Assembly: GCF_016921115.1 (NCBI RefSeq)
Contig: NZ_JAFFZS010000024.1
Location: 54,421-118,420 of the forward strand
Length of the DNA stretch: 64,000 nt
Direction: 5' to 3'
Origin: Streptomyces actuosus
GTDB taxonomy: Bacteria; Actinomycetota; Actinomycetes; Streptomycetales; Streptomycetaceae
Part shown: positions 16,231-25,408 of the stretch, piece after piece
Position numbering within the stretch: position 1 is the first letter of the stretch
How the letters are laid out: each line of letters opens with the position of its first letter
Position numbers and translations under genes: made by a program
Notes under the pieces: generated by a model
The model's database searches: none
What the model was told of the DNA's origin: nothing
Seen by the model: the letters and a program-made list of their open reading frames with translations, nothing else

Positions 16231-17046
16231 TCACGTCCCGTCGGGTGTGCGGCCCTGGAGCTCTGCGGCGCGCAGCCTGATGGCCGGGAGTCGGGCGATG
16301 AGGGCCGGGCCGGGGCATCTGGTCATGAAGGCGTCCTTGTGGGCCGCGACGGCGGGCAGGACGGCCGTGGTGCCGCGCGGGTAGCGGCTGTGACCGTTGC
16401 TGGAGGTCAGCTGGACTCCGCCGCGGGGGTCGGTGCCGGTGAGGCCCAGCTTCCAGGCGACGAGGGCGGCGATCGCCTCGGTCATCGCCGGCGGGACGCG
16501 GGTGCCCTCGGTGAAGGTGCCGATGGCGGCGATGCCGGCGGTGCGGTGGTTGAAGCCCTGGGTGTGGGCGCCGGTGACGGGGCGGTCGACGCCTCCCGCT
16601 CGGCCCTCGTAGATGGTGCCGCAGCGGTCGACGAGGAAGTTGTAGCCGATGTCGTCCCAGCTGCGGTCCCGGGTCTGACCGGTGTAGAGGGCACGGATGA
16701 TGCGGGGGGTGTCGGCGCAGTCGTAGTCGTTGGGCGAGTCGGTGTGGTGGAGGAAGACGGCGACGACCTTGTCGTCGTAGCGCGGCGGCGGCTGGGCGGG
16801 GGTGGTCCCGTCGAGCCAGGCCGAACGGGGTCTGATCGACGGCTTGGGCGCGGTGTGGGATCCGGCCGGGTGGGCCACCGGTGACGGCGGCCGGGCAGTG
16901 CCGGCCGGGCGGTCGGCACCGTGCACACACACGGCCAGCGTGGCGACGACGGCGAGGCCGGGCAGGAATCGGAACGCCACCCGGGCGGAGCCGGGTATCC
17001 GTACGGCCCGCCGCTTCCGTGTCCCCCGAGCTGATCGGACACGCAT
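16231..17046 (-). CDS. N-acetylmuramoyl-L-alanine amidase, PGRP/amidase_2 type
   Basis: 271 aa from the ATG at 17044-17046, chosen because a basic stretch then a hydrophobic segment (FLPGLAVVATLAVCVHG, about residues 25-42) follow, as a signal peptide or membrane anchor; longer in-frame starts lack this order. The catalytic domain shows VAVFLHHTDSPNDYDC with a zinc His, DIGYNFLVDRCGTIYEGRAGG (PGRP core Tyr), and AHKDAFMTRCPG supplying the remaining His and Cys ligands. It likely cuts the MurNAc-L-Ala bond of peptidoglycan outside the cell. It is divergent from the MarP-like gene, also a cell-envelope protein. Confidence 0.88.
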   Translation of the reverse strand: MRVRSARGTRKRRAVRIPGSARVAFRFLPGLAVVATLAVCVHGADRPAGTARPPSPVAHPAGSHTAPKPSIRPRSAWLDGTTPAQPPPRYDDKVVAVFLHHTDSPNDYDCADTPRIIRALYTGQTRDRSWDDIGYNFLVDRCGTIYEGRAGGVDRPVTGAHTQGFNHRTAGIAAIGTFTEGTRVPPAMTEAIAALVAWKLGLTGTDPRGGVQLTSSNGHSRYPRGTTAVLPAVAAHKDAFMTRCPGPALIARLPAIRLRAAELQGRTPDGT

Positions 17047-17235
17047 GATCCCACTATCGGCCGAATCCACTGCGCCCGCGATGTGTGCCGTGCCACCCGT
17101 CGGAACCATCGTCCCGGTCCGCGGCGTTTTCCCGGGTGACAGCGCGTGCGGCCGGGCTCCGCCGGGCCGCACGCGCGCGGCTGATCACCGGGCCCGTCCC
17201 CCACGTACTAACGGGCCCGAGAGAAAGGCGGCTCC

Positions 17236-18420
17236 GTGGACCTGCTGGACATCCTGCTGTTGCTGGTGATCCTGGCCTATGCCGGCTCCGGCTATCGGCG
17301 CGGGCTGGTGGCCGGGTGCGTGTCGCTCGCCGGCTTCGTCGGCGGCGCGGTGGTCGGCGTGTGGGTGCTGCCGTGGGTGATGGAGCTGGTGCCGGCGGGA
17401 TCGACGGCGGCGACGGTGACCGCGGTGTGCACGGTGCTGCTGCCGGCGGCGGTCGGCCACGAGCTGGCGGGGCGGCTTGCGCTGCGGCTGCGGAGGGAGC
17501 TGGACCGGGGCCCGCTGAGAGTGGCCGACGGGGTGGGCGGGGCGGCGGCGAACACCGTCGCGGTGCTGATCGTGGCATGGGTGGCGGCGAGTGTGCTGGC
17601 CGCGTCCTCGTCCCAGCTGCTGACCGGCGCGATCCGCGACTCGCGGCTGCTGGGGGCCGTGCAGGACGCGATGCCGGACAGCACGCCGGCGTGGTTCTCC
17701 CGGGCCACGTCCGCGCTGACGGAGGCGGGCTTCCCGCAGGTGTTCAACCCCTTCGAGAACGAGTCGACGGCCGAGGTCGCCCGCCCCACGGGCGACAACG
17801 TGACCGCCGCCGCCACGGACGCGGCCCGCCGGAGCACGGTGAAGATCGAGGGAGTCTCGGGCGACCAGGGGCGTGAGGGCAGCGGTTTCGTGTTCGCCCC
17901 GGGGCACGTGATGACCAACGCGCACGTGGTCGCGGGCATCGACGCGCCCAAAGTGCGGGTCGGCGGGGTCGGGCGGCCGTACCGGGCGCAGGTGGTGCTG
18001 TTCGATCCGGACCGGGACGTGGCCGTGCTGTACGTGCCGGACCTGCACGCGCCCGTGCTGCGGTTCGACGACGACGCGCGGCGCGGAGCGGCGGCCGTGG
18101 TCGCGGGCTACCCGCAGGACGGCGACCTCGACCTGGAGGCGGCCACGGTCGCGGCCCGGGTGCACGCGCACGGGCAGAACATCTACAACGACGGCTCGGT
18201 CACCCGGGAGATCTACTCGATCCGCTCCACGGTCCGCCCCGGCAACTCCGGCGGGCCGCTGCTGACCACGGACGGCCGGGTGTTCGGCGTGGTCTTCGCC
18301 CGCTCCACCTCGGACGACGAGACGGGGTACGTGCTGACGGCTGCGGAGGTGGCCCCGGCCGCGCAGCGCGCGGCGGACGCGACGCGGCCGGTGGACACCG
18401 GGGAGCTGGTGACGTCCTGA
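17236..18420 (+). CDS. MarP-like membrane serine protease (CvpA plus trypsin-like domain)
   Basis: 394 aa from the GTG at 17236 with GAAAGG upstream. The N-terminal ~140 residues form four membrane helices of CvpA type; the C-terminal ~210 form a chymotrypsin-fold protease outside the membrane, with catalytic His 230 (TNAHVV), Asp 261 (DRDVAVL) and Ser 338 (GNSGGPL). This architecture is that of mycobacterial MarP, which protects against acid and oxidative stress by activating a peptidoglycan hydrolase. The divergent neighbour here is a peptidoglycan amidase, which would be a reasonable substrate; that is inference. Confidence 0.9.
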   Translation: MDLLDILLLLVILAYAGSGYRRGLVAGCVSLAGFVGGAVVGVWVLPWVMELVPAGSTAATVTAVCTVLLPAAVGHELAGRLALRLRRELDRGPLRVADGVGGAAANTVAVLIVAWVAASVLAASSSQLLTGAIRDSRLLGAVQDAMPDSTPAWFSRATSALTEAGFPQVFNPFENESTAEVARPTGDNVTAAATDAARRSTVKIEGVSGDQGREGSGFVFAPGHVMTNAHVVAGIDAPKVRVGGVGRPYRAQVVLFDPDRDVAVLYVPDLHAPVLRFDDDARRGAAAVVAGYPQDGDLDLEAATVAARVHAHGQNIYNDGSVTREIYSIRSTVRPGNSGGPLLTTDGRVFGVVFARSTSDDETGYVLTAAEVAPAAQRAADATRPVDTGELVTS

Positions 18421-18426
18421 CCCGCG

Positions 18427-18960
18427 TCAGCGCAGCGAGCGGCCCATCAGGACGTCGTCGACGTAGGCACCGTCGAGAAGGAACTCCTCCGGCTGCACGC
18501 CCTCGACGACGAAGCCCTCGGACTCGTACAGCCTGCGGGCCGGGGCGTTGTGGCCGAGGACGCGCAGGGTGATGCGGCGGAAGCCGCCGTCGCGGGCCTC
18601 GTCGACGGCGGCGCGCACCAGGGCCCGGCCGGCGCCCAGGCCACGGGCCTCCTCGGCGACGACGAGGCCGCGGACGTGCCGTACGTGCCGGTTGGCGGTG
18701 AGCGGCGTGGCGAAGCCGAGCCGGATGTAGCCGACGAGGCGGCCGCCGAGTTCGGCGACGAGGTGGTCGGCGGGGCGGCCGGTCTCCCGGAAGAAAGGCT
18801 CGTCGGGCTCGGGCGGCGGGGTGACGGCGAACAGGTGCGACCAGTTGGCGCGGTCCAGCCGGCGCAGTGCCTCCTCGTCCTCGGGGCGGGCGAACCTGAT
18901 GGACGGGGCGCTGAGGGGCCGGTGGGGCGGTGACGGCTCACGCAGGGGCGACTCGGGCAT
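18427..18960 (-). CDS. GNAT-family N-acetyltransferase
   Basis: 177 aa from the ATG at 18958-18960 (a GTG nine bases upstream is a possible alternative). The acetyl-CoA-binding core is RGLVVAEEARGLGAGRALVRAA (Q/RxxGxG/A motif), with LRVLGHNAPARRLYESEGF typical of motif B. The substrate is unknown. It ends six bases from the protease gene, facing it. Confidence 0.88.
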   Translation of the reverse strand: MPESPLREPSPPHRPLSAPSIRFARPEDEEALRRLDRANWSHLFAVTPPPEPDEPFFRETGRPADHLVAELGGRLVGYIRLGFATPLTANRHVRHVRGLVVAEEARGLGAGRALVRAAVDEARDGGFRRITLRVLGHNAPARRLYESEGFVVEGVQPEEFLLDGAYVDDVLMGRSLR

Positions 18961-19045
18961 GGCGGTCACCCTATGTGGGGACAGCGTGCCCCTGGAACGT
19001 GTTTTCCCCCGGGGTACATGCGCGCTCAGGGGACAGGATGGCCTC

Positions 19046-19948
19046 ATGCGACGTATGAGGATTGCGGTGGCCGGCTCCTCCGGCCTGATCGGCGGCGCGC
19101 TCGTACGGTCCCTGACCGCCGACGGGCACGAGGCGGTGCGGCTGGTGCGCCGCGCGCCCCGGGGCAAGGACGAGGTGCGCTGGGACCCGGAGGGCGGGTC
19201 CGTGGACACGGCGGGGCTGGAGGGCTGCGACGCCGTGGTGAACCTGGCGGGCGCCGGGATCGGCGACCGGTGGTGGACCGAGGCCTACAAGGAGCGGATC
19301 CGCAGCAGCCGGGTGGAGGGCACACGGACGCTCGCGGAGGCGGTCGCCTCGCTCCGTGAGCCGCCGGGTGTGTTCGTGGGCGGCAGCGCGATCGGCTACT
19401 ACGGGGACACCGGCGACCGGGCCGTGGACGAGCGGGCGCCGCACGGCCGGGGTTTCCTGGCGGGGGTGTGCGTGGACTGGGAGGCGGCGGCCGGGCCCGC
19501 CCGGGACGCGGGCGTGCGGACGGTGCTGGTGCGGACCGGCCTCGTGGTGTCCCGCCGGGGCGGAGCCTGGGCGAAGCTGTTCCCGGTCTTCCGGGCCGGG
19601 CTCGGCGGGCGGATGGGCGACGGGCGGCAGTACTGGTCGTACATCGCGCTGCACGACGAGGTCGCCGCGATCCGGCACCTGATCGACCGCGACGACCTCG
19701 CGGGCCCGTTCAACCTCACCGCGCCGCAGCCGCTGACGAACCGTGAGATCACCGAGGCGATGGGGCGGGTGCTGCACCGGCCGACCGTGCTCGGCGTCCC
19801 GGCGCCGGTGCTGCGGACGGTGTTGGGCGAGATGTCCGGGGACGTGCTGGGCAGTGTGCGGGTCGTGCCGGCGCGGCTGCTGGAGTCGGGGTTCGCCTTC
19901 GCGTTCCCGGGCATCGAGGACGCGATCCGGGCGGCGCAGCGGGAGTAG
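19046..19948 (+). CDS. TIGR01777 / SDR39U1 NAD(P)-dependent epimerase-like protein
   Basis: 300 aa. Start at the ATG 19046, with GGACAGGA eight bases upstream. The N-terminal Rossmann motif is AVAGSSGLIGGALVRSL; the Tyr region reads IGYYGDTGDRAVDE, and the C-terminal segment with GEMSGDVLGSVRVVPARLLESGF is the DUF1731 tail of this family (YfcH, SDR39U1; linked to cell division and plastid function elsewhere). The substrate is not known. It is divergent from the GNAT gene. Confidence 0.9.
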   Translation: MRRMRIAVAGSSGLIGGALVRSLTADGHEAVRLVRRAPRGKDEVRWDPEGGSVDTAGLEGCDAVVNLAGAGIGDRWWTEAYKERIRSSRVEGTRTLAEAVASLREPPGVFVGGSAIGYYGDTGDRAVDERAPHGRGFLAGVCVDWEAAAGPARDAGVRTVLVRTGLVVSRRGGAWAKLFPVFRAGLGGRMGDGRQYWSYIALHDEVAAIRHLIDRDDLAGPFNLTAPQPLTNREITEAMGRVLHRPTVLGVPAPVLRTVLGEMSGDVLGSVRVVPARLLESGFAFAFPGIEDAIRAAQRE

Positions 19949-20168
19949 CGGCCGGCGCGCGCGGGACGGCGGGTGGGCAGGGGCGGCGTGGCCCCGCGCG
20001 GCGGGGCGGACATCGGTGACCGTGTGCGACCGCCGTGCGACCGTGCCCTGTCCATGCGCGACTGCACCCGACCGATCGCGGCCTTAACCTCGTCCCGAAC
20101 TCGGGTATTCCCGACGGCTGTTGAGGGCATGACGTCTCCACCGGCCGCGCAACCTCGAGGAGGGGCAC

Positions 20169-21590
20169 GTGCTTGAGCCCGCGTACCAGGCAGACGTCGT
20201 CGTGGTGGGAGCCGGGATCGCCGGCCTCTCGGCGGCGCTTCGGCTGAGCAGCGCAGGAGTGACGACCGCGGTACTGGAGGCCGCCCCGTGCCTGGGCGGC
20301 CGGATGGCGACCGAGAAGGTCGACGGCTTCCGGCTGGACCGCATCGGGCAGGTGCTGTCCACCGCCTATCCGGAACTACGCCGCACCCCGGGACTGGACG
20401 CACTCGTTCTGCGCCCGTTCACCCCCGGGGTCCTGCTGCACAGCGACGGCCGCCGGCACCGCGCGGGCGCCGTGGCGGGCGGCGCGGGCGCGCGAGGCGC
20501 GAGGAGTGGCACAAGGGGCGCACTCCATGTCGTGCGCGCCTTGGCGAGCGCCCCCCGGTCGGGGCCGCGCGCCGCGGCCCCGAAGGGCGCCGTCCCGAGG
20601 ACGGCGAGGGGCGCCGTGCCCAGGGCCCGCACCGGTGCCCCACTGGGCAGCCCGGTCGACCAGGCCCGGCTCGACGCCGCGCTGACCCGGCTCGCCCAGT
20701 TGCCCGTCGAACGGCTGCTGTCCCGCCCCGAGTCACCGGCCGGCCAGGCCCTCGCCGCCCGCGGACTGCCCGCGCGCACGGTGGACGGCTTCCTGCGCCC
20801 GCTGCTGGCGGCCCTGCTGTGCGACCCCGCGCTGACCACGTCCAGCAGGTGCGCCGACCTCGCGCTGCGCACCTTCGCCGCGGGCCGGCTGTGCCTGCCG
20901 GAGGGCGGCGCCGAGATGGTGCCGGAACTGCTGGCGGGGGCGCTGCCTCCGGGTGTCGTGCACACCGGGGTGCGGGTCACCTCGGTGTCGACCACCGCGG
21001 TCACCACGGCCGAGCACGGCGTGTTCCGCTGCCGCGCCGTGCTGGTCGCGACGGACGCGCGTACCGCCGCCGAGCTGCTGCCCGGCCTGCGCGTACCCGC
21101 CTTCCACCCGGTGACCGTCGTCCACCACACGGCGGACGAGGTGCCCGCGACCGGCGCGTCACTGCTGCTGGACGCCGACCGGGGCGGCCCCGTCGCGCAC
21201 ACGGCGGTGGTCAGCCGGGTCGATCCGACCCGGGCACCCGCGGGCCGCGCGCTGATCTCGTCCACGGTGCTGGGCGTCCCTCCCGAGGACGTGGACACCG
21301 CCGTCCGCATGCATCTGGCCCGGCTGTACGGCACGTCCACCGCCCGCTGGGAGACGCTCGCGGTGCACCGCACCGACGAGGCCGTGCCCGCGATGCGGCC
21401 GCCGCACGACCTCAGGCGTCCGGTGCGGCTGCTGGCCGGCCTGTACGTGTGCGGCGACCACCGGGACACCAGCACCGTCCAGGGCGCCCTGCACTCCGCC
21501 CGGCGCGCCTGCGCGGCGATCCTGTCCGACCTGCGCGCGACCGGGCCGCTGCCCACCGCCGATCCGGCCCCGGCGGCGCAGGCCGCCTGA
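20169..21590 (+). CDS. FAD-dependent amine-oxidase-like oxidoreductase
   Basis: 473 aa from the GTG at 20169, preceded by AGGAGGGG. The N-terminus has the FAD dinucleotide motif VVVGAGIAGLSAALRLSSAG and then LGGRMATEKVDGFRLD; the C-terminal GLYVCGDHRDTSTVQGALHSAR is the second FAD contact typical of amine oxidase/phytoene desaturase folds. Residues about 95-160 are an Arg/Gly/Ala-rich low-complexity insert (GAVAGGAGARGARSGTRGAL and on) that looks expanded compared with relatives I recall. No pathway partner is adjacent, so the substrate cannot be named. Confidence 0.87.
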   Translation: MLEPAYQADVVVVGAGIAGLSAALRLSSAGVTTAVLEAAPCLGGRMATEKVDGFRLDRIGQVLSTAYPELRRTPGLDALVLRPFTPGVLLHSDGRRHRAGAVAGGAGARGARSGTRGALHVVRALASAPRSGPRAAAPKGAVPRTARGAVPRARTGAPLGSPVDQARLDAALTRLAQLPVERLLSRPESPAGQALAARGLPARTVDGFLRPLLAALLCDPALTTSSRCADLALRTFAAGRLCLPEGGAEMVPELLAGALPPGVVHTGVRVTSVSTTAVTTAEHGVFRCRAVLVATDARTAAELLPGLRVPAFHPVTVVHHTADEVPATGASLLLDADRGGPVAHTAVVSRVDPTRAPAGRALISSTVLGVPPEDVDTAVRMHLARLYGTSTARWETLAVHRTDEAVPAMRPPHDLRRPVRLLAGLYVCGDHRDTSTVQGALHSARRACAAILSDLRATGPLPTADPAPAAQAA

Positions 21591-21606
21591 AGGCGGCCGT
21601 GAGCAC

Positions 21607-21639
21607 GGGTTCCCCGCGGCCCCACGGCGCGGGGAACCC
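21607..21639 (+). terminator. Terminator after the FAD oxidoreductase gene
   Basis: A 12-bp perfect stem (21607-21618 with 21628-21639), 17 bases after the stop codon. It lies between convergent genes. Confidence 0.75.
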
Positions 21640-21721
21640 GGCCCGGACGGCACCGGGCCGGACACGACGACGCGGTGCGGCCGGATCGGGCCGACCGGGG
21701 GTGCGCCGGCTCCGGCGGGCC

Positions 21722-23179
21722 CTAGCCCAGTGCCGCGATCTTGTCGCGGTACCCGCGCGCGGGTGCCGCGTCCTTGTAGGGCTCCAGGCGGCGCTCGAAG
21801 TCCTTCACGTACTCCACCGCCCGCACCGACCGCATCTCCGCCGCCTGCCCCGCCGCCTCCGCGGCGAGCTGGCAGGCCTGGTCGAGTTCGCCCAGGCCGA
21901 GGCGGGCGGTGGCGAGGACGACCTTGGAGAACAGCCTGCTGCGCGCGTGCCCGGCGCCCCGCAGCTGCAGGGAGCGCTCGGCGTGCTGCGCGGCGGCCCG
22001 GAACTGCTGCAGGTCGCGGTGGCAGTGCCCGAACTCGTCGGCCAGCTGGGCCTCGTCGAAGCACCGCCCCCAGGAGGGCACCTCGTCCCCCGACCGCGCC
22101 GCCTCCAGCGCGCGCTCGGCGCGGACGAGGGAGCCGGTGCAGGAACGGACCTCGCCGAGCACGCCGTGCCCGCGCGCCTCGGCGGCGTGCAGCAGCGCCT
22201 GCACGACCGGCGGGGCACTGCCGCCCACGCCCTGCTGCGCCACACGCGCCAATTGCACGGCCTCGCGGCCGTGCCCGAGGTACACGGCCTGGCGGCTCAT
22301 CGTCACCAGGACATAGGCGCCGTAGGCCCGGTCCCCGGCGGCCTGGGACAACCGCAGTGCCTGCACGAAGTAGCGCTGGGCCAGGCCGTGCGCCGCGATG
22401 TCGTACGAGGTCCAGCCGGCCAGCCGGGTCAGCTCGGCGGCGGCGCCGAACAGCCGCCGGCCGGTCTGCTCGCCGTAGACGCCGCGCAGCATCGGCTCGC
22501 ACTCGTGCTCCAGGTAGCGCACGAGGGCCTGCCGGGCGTGGCCGCCGCCGTAGGCGTCGTCGAGGGTGCGGAACAGTTCGGCGACGGAGCGCAGCGCGGC
22601 GATGTCGCCGCCGGTCACCCGGTGGCCGGGGCCGCGCTCGGCCGGATTGCGGCGGCGCGGCTCGGCCGGGGTCGTGGCCCGGGGCGCGGCGGGGCGGCCC
22701 TGGGCGGGGACGCGGGGCGTCTCGCCACGGGCGACCTTCTCGTCGGCGCGGCCGATGAGCCAGTCCCGGCTGGGCACCACGAGCCCGGCGGGCGTGAAGG
22801 CGATCTTGCGGAGCTCCGCATGGCTGCCGGAGTCCTTGCGCCACAGTCCGCTGACGATGTCGACGGCCTCCTCGGGGCCGGCGGCGAACTCCAGGCCCGC
22901 GTAGACGGGCGCGCAGGCGTCCAGACCGAGGTCCTGCGCGGTGAGGCGGCGACCGAGACGGCGGGTGAAGACCTCGGCGATCAGCGCCGGCGTGGTGCCG
23001 CGCGGCTGCTGGCCACGCAGCCAGCGGGTCACGGACGTCTTGTCGTATCTCAGGTCGAGCCCGTGTTCCAGGCCGAGCTGGTCCACGCGACGGGCGAGAC
23101 CTGCGTTGGAGAACCCCGCTTCTGCGATGAGCGCGGCGAGCTGGCGGTTGGGGGTGCGCTGCGCGGGTCGTTCCGTCAT
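21722..23179 (-). CDS. Large HTH regulator with TPR-like helical C-terminus
   Basis: 485 aa from the ATG at 23177-23179, with GGAG 12 bases upstream. Residues about 10-60 form an XRE-like helix-turn-helix (LAALIAEAGFSNAGLARRVD ... DKTSVTRWLRGQQPRG). The remaining ~350 residues are helical repeats with Ala/Leu spacing (VLATARLGLGELDQACQLAA, AVQLARVAQQGVGG), as in NsdA-like streptomycete regulators of development and antibiotic production. It is a soluble protein. The targets are unknown. It is divergent from lipB. Confidence 0.82.
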   Translation of the reverse strand: MTERPAQRTPNRQLAALIAEAGFSNAGLARRVDQLGLEHGLDLRYDKTSVTRWLRGQQPRGTTPALIAEVFTRRLGRRLTAQDLGLDACAPVYAGLEFAAGPEEAVDIVSGLWRKDSGSHAELRKIAFTPAGLVVPSRDWLIGRADEKVARGETPRVPAQGRPAAPRATTPAEPRRRNPAERGPGHRVTGGDIAALRSVAELFRTLDDAYGGGHARQALVRYLEHECEPMLRGVYGEQTGRRLFGAAAELTRLAGWTSYDIAAHGLAQRYFVQALRLSQAAGDRAYGAYVLVTMSRQAVYLGHGREAVQLARVAQQGVGGSAPPVVQALLHAAEARGHGVLGEVRSCTGSLVRAERALEAARSGDEVPSWGRCFDEAQLADEFGHCHRDLQQFRAAAQHAERSLQLRGAGHARSRLFSKVVLATARLGLGELDQACQLAAEAAGQAAEMRSVRAVEYVKDFERRLEPYKDAAPARGYRDKIAALG

Positions 23180-23433
23180 CTGCGGTGTGGTCTCCTGCCT
23201 TCCGGGCCCCTGAAGTGCCGGAATTGCCTGTGAGCAGCCCTTATGGCCTCGCGAACGGCGCGAATGTAGCGGAGCGTAAGCACCCGATCGCACCCTTTGA
23301 CGGTCATTCATCCGATCGTGTGAGGATTGCCCTCAGCGGCTGACGCAGATCCGGCCTCTGTGGCGCGTATCGCGCGGACGTACAGTGGCGTGGGCGCGTT
23401 TCAAGCCTTACGACTTCGAGGGAGGCGCTTGCC

Positions 23434-24231
23434 GTGAGTGAGCTGCGGTTCGTCCGTATGGGGTTCGGAGCGGACGCCGTCGAGTACCAGCAGGCCTGGG
23501 ACGAGCAGCGCCGGGTGCACGCGGCGCGGTTCGCCGACGAGGCGCCCGACACCGTCCTGCTGCTGGAGCACCCCCCCGTCTACACGGCGGGCCGGCGCAC
23601 CGAGGACGGCGAGCGCCCCCTGGACGGCACCCCGGTCGTCGACGTCGACCGCGGCGGCAAGATCACCTGGCACGGTCCGGGCCAGCTGGTCGGCTACCCG
23701 ATCCAGAAGCTGCCGCGCCCGGTCGACGTGGTGGCGCACGTGCGGCGCCTGGAGGAGGCCCTCATCCGCACCTGCGCCGAGTTCGGCCTGACCACGACCC
23801 GGGTCGAGGGCCGCAGCGGGGTCTGGGTGCTCGGCGACCCGGTGGAGCAGCGCCCCTCGCTCGGCGGGCTCTCCCTGGACTTCGACCCGCGCCTGCACGA
23901 CGAGGAGTTCGACCCGCGGCTCAACGGCCCCGAGTACGCCCCCTCCAACGCCGGCCAGCGCCGCGAGGACCGCAAGATCGCCGCGATCGGCATCCGGGTC
24001 GCCAAGGGCGTCACGATGCACGGCTTCGCCCTGAACGTGAACCCGGACAACGCCTGGTTCGACCGGATCATCCCGTGCGGCATCCGGGACGCGGGGGTCA
24101 CGTCGCTCGCCGGCGAACTGGGCCGGCAGGTCACGATCGACGAGGTGCTGCCGGTGGCGGAGCGGCATCTGAGGGACATCCTGGAGAACGCGGAGCCGAA
24201 GCCGCGGGTGATCGAGAAGACGACCGCCTGA
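23434..24231 (+). CDS. lipB: Octanoyl-[acyl-carrier-protein]:protein octanoyltransferase
   Basis: 265 aa from the GTG at 23434, with GAGGGAGG upstream. LipB moves octanoate from ACP to the lipoyl Lys of E2 or GcvH proteins. Seen: LLLEHPPVYTAGRRT (family start), RGGKITWHGPGQLVGYP, RKIAAIGIRV carrying the catalytic Lys, and FDRIIPCGIRDAGVTS with the acyl-accepting Cys. There is an insert (about residues 130-175, DFDPRLHDEEFDPRLNGPEY) common in actinobacterial LipB. It is followed 107 bp later by lipA. Confidence 0.95.
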   Translation: MSELRFVRMGFGADAVEYQQAWDEQRRVHAARFADEAPDTVLLLEHPPVYTAGRRTEDGERPLDGTPVVDVDRGGKITWHGPGQLVGYPIQKLPRPVDVVAHVRRLEEALIRTCAEFGLTTTRVEGRSGVWVLGDPVEQRPSLGGLSLDFDPRLHDEEFDPRLNGPEYAPSNAGQRREDRKIAAIGIRVAKGVTMHGFALNVNPDNAWFDRIIPCGIRDAGVTSLAGELGRQVTIDEVLPVAERHLRDILENAEPKPRVIEKTTA

Positions 24232-24338
24232 TCAAGGGAATGCGCCCTGCGGCCGGGTGGTCGGCCTGAGCGGTGGGGCTCGGTAAGCACGGGCGTACCC
24301 TGGTGTACGCCGAAGAATCGAAGCTACAGGGAGCCGAC

Positions 24339-25304
24339 GTGTCCGCAGTCTCACCGGACGGACGCAAGATGCTGCGCCTGGAGGTCCGCAACAGCCAGAC
24401 CCCCATCGAGCGCAAGCCCGAGTGGATCAAGACGCGGGCGAAAATGGGTCCCGAGTACTCCAAGATGCAGAACCTCGTCAAGAGCGAGGGCCTGCACACG
24501 GTCTGCCAGGAGGCCGGCTGCCCGAACATCTACGAGTGCTGGGAGGACCGCGAGGCCACCTTCCTCATCGGCGGCGACCAGTGCACCCGGCGCTGCGACT
24601 TCTGCCAGATCGACACGGGCAAGCCCGAGGCCCTCGACCGGGACGAGCCGCGCCGCGTGGGCGAGTCGGTCGTCACCATGGACCTGAACTACGCCACCAT
24701 CACCGGCGTCGCCCGCGACGACCTGGAGGACGGCGGCGCCTGGCTGTACGCCGAGACGGTCCGGCAGATCCACCGGCAGACCGCGGAGCGCGAGGACGGC
24801 CGGACGAAGGTCGAGCTGCTCGCCCCCGACTTCAACGCGGTCCCCGAGCAGCTGGCCGAGGTCTTCTCCTCCCGCCCCGAGGTCTTCGCGCACAACGTCG
24901 AGACGGTGCCCCGGATCTTCAAGCGCATCCGCCCCGGCTTCCGCTACGAGCGCTCCCTGAAGGTGATCACCGAGGCCCGCGACGTCGGCCTGGTCACCAA
25001 GTCGAACCTGATCCTCGGCATGGGCGAGACCCGCGAGGAGGTCGGCGAGGCACTGAGGCAGCTGCACGACGCCGGCTGCGAGCTGGTCACCATCACGCAG
25101 TACCTGCGCCCGTCCGTGCGCCACCACCCGGTGGAGCGCTGGGTGAAGCCGCAGGAGTTCGTGGAGCTGCAGGAGGAGGCCGAGCAGATCGGCTTCTCCG
25201 GCGTGATGTCGGGTCCGCTGGTCCGCTCCTCCTACCGGGCCGGCCGCCTGTACCGGATGGCGATGGAGAAGCGGGACGGAGTCGCGGCCACGCCGGCCGT
25301 CTGA
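24339..25304 (+). CDS. lipA: Lipoyl synthase (radical SAM)
   Basis: 321 aa from the GTG at 24339, behind GGGAG. It inserts two sulfur atoms into protein-bound octanoyl groups. Both iron-sulfur sites are visible: auxiliary-cluster cysteines 56, 61 and 67 (CQEAGCPNIYECW) and radical-SAM cysteines 82, 86 and 89 (CTRRCDFC). A C-terminal SYRAG supplies the auxiliary-cluster Ser. With lipB upstream, it completes lipoylation of the E2 encoded at 7812. Confidence 0.97.
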   Translation: MSAVSPDGRKMLRLEVRNSQTPIERKPEWIKTRAKMGPEYSKMQNLVKSEGLHTVCQEAGCPNIYECWEDREATFLIGGDQCTRRCDFCQIDTGKPEALDRDEPRRVGESVVTMDLNYATITGVARDDLEDGGAWLYAETVRQIHRQTAEREDGRTKVELLAPDFNAVPEQLAEVFSSRPEVFAHNVETVPRIFKRIRPGFRYERSLKVITEARDVGLVTKSNLILGMGETREEVGEALRQLHDAGCELVTITQYLRPSVRHHPVERWVKPQEFVELQEEAEQIGFSGVMSGPLVRSSYRAGRLYRMAMEKRDGVAATPAV

Positions 25305-25332
25305 GCCGACCGTGTGAATTCACGCACAAGTT

Positions 25333-25348
25333 ATTACCGGCCAGTAAT
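25333..25348. promoter_or_regulatory. Imperfect palindrome downstream of lipA
   Basis: ATTACCGGCCAGTAAT has one mismatched pair in 16 bases and lies in an unusually A/T-rich patch. It follows a perfect GTGAATTCAC palindrome at 25314-25323. The position suits an operator or promoter region for the RNA/65-aa ORF unit downstream. The binding protein is unknown. Confidence 0.35.
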
Positions 25349-25357
25349 GGCCGAGGT

Positions 25358-25408
25358 GATGCGGTCCTGACCGTCCTCGCTGATGAGGGCGCAGGTCAGG
25401 GCCGCATC
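25358..25408 (+). ncRNA. Candidate structured RNA (long stem-loop)
   Basis: A 15-bp stem (25358-25372 with 25394-25408) has one G-U pair when read as plus-strand RNA; that pair would be a mismatch (A-C) on the minus strand, which favours plus-strand RNA. Inside it, CCTC-GCTGAT-GAGG makes a second helix. A further stem (GGGCGT...ACGCCC) follows at about 25452-25477. It could be the leader of the 65-aa gene at 25549, a small RNA, or an extended lipA terminator. No known riboswitch family was recognised. Confidence 0.35.

Noticed and set aside
20288..23233. 981-aa open frame across the FAD oxidoreductase and HTH regulator
   Set aside because: It crosses two convergent real genes and a terminator; the product has no family features.
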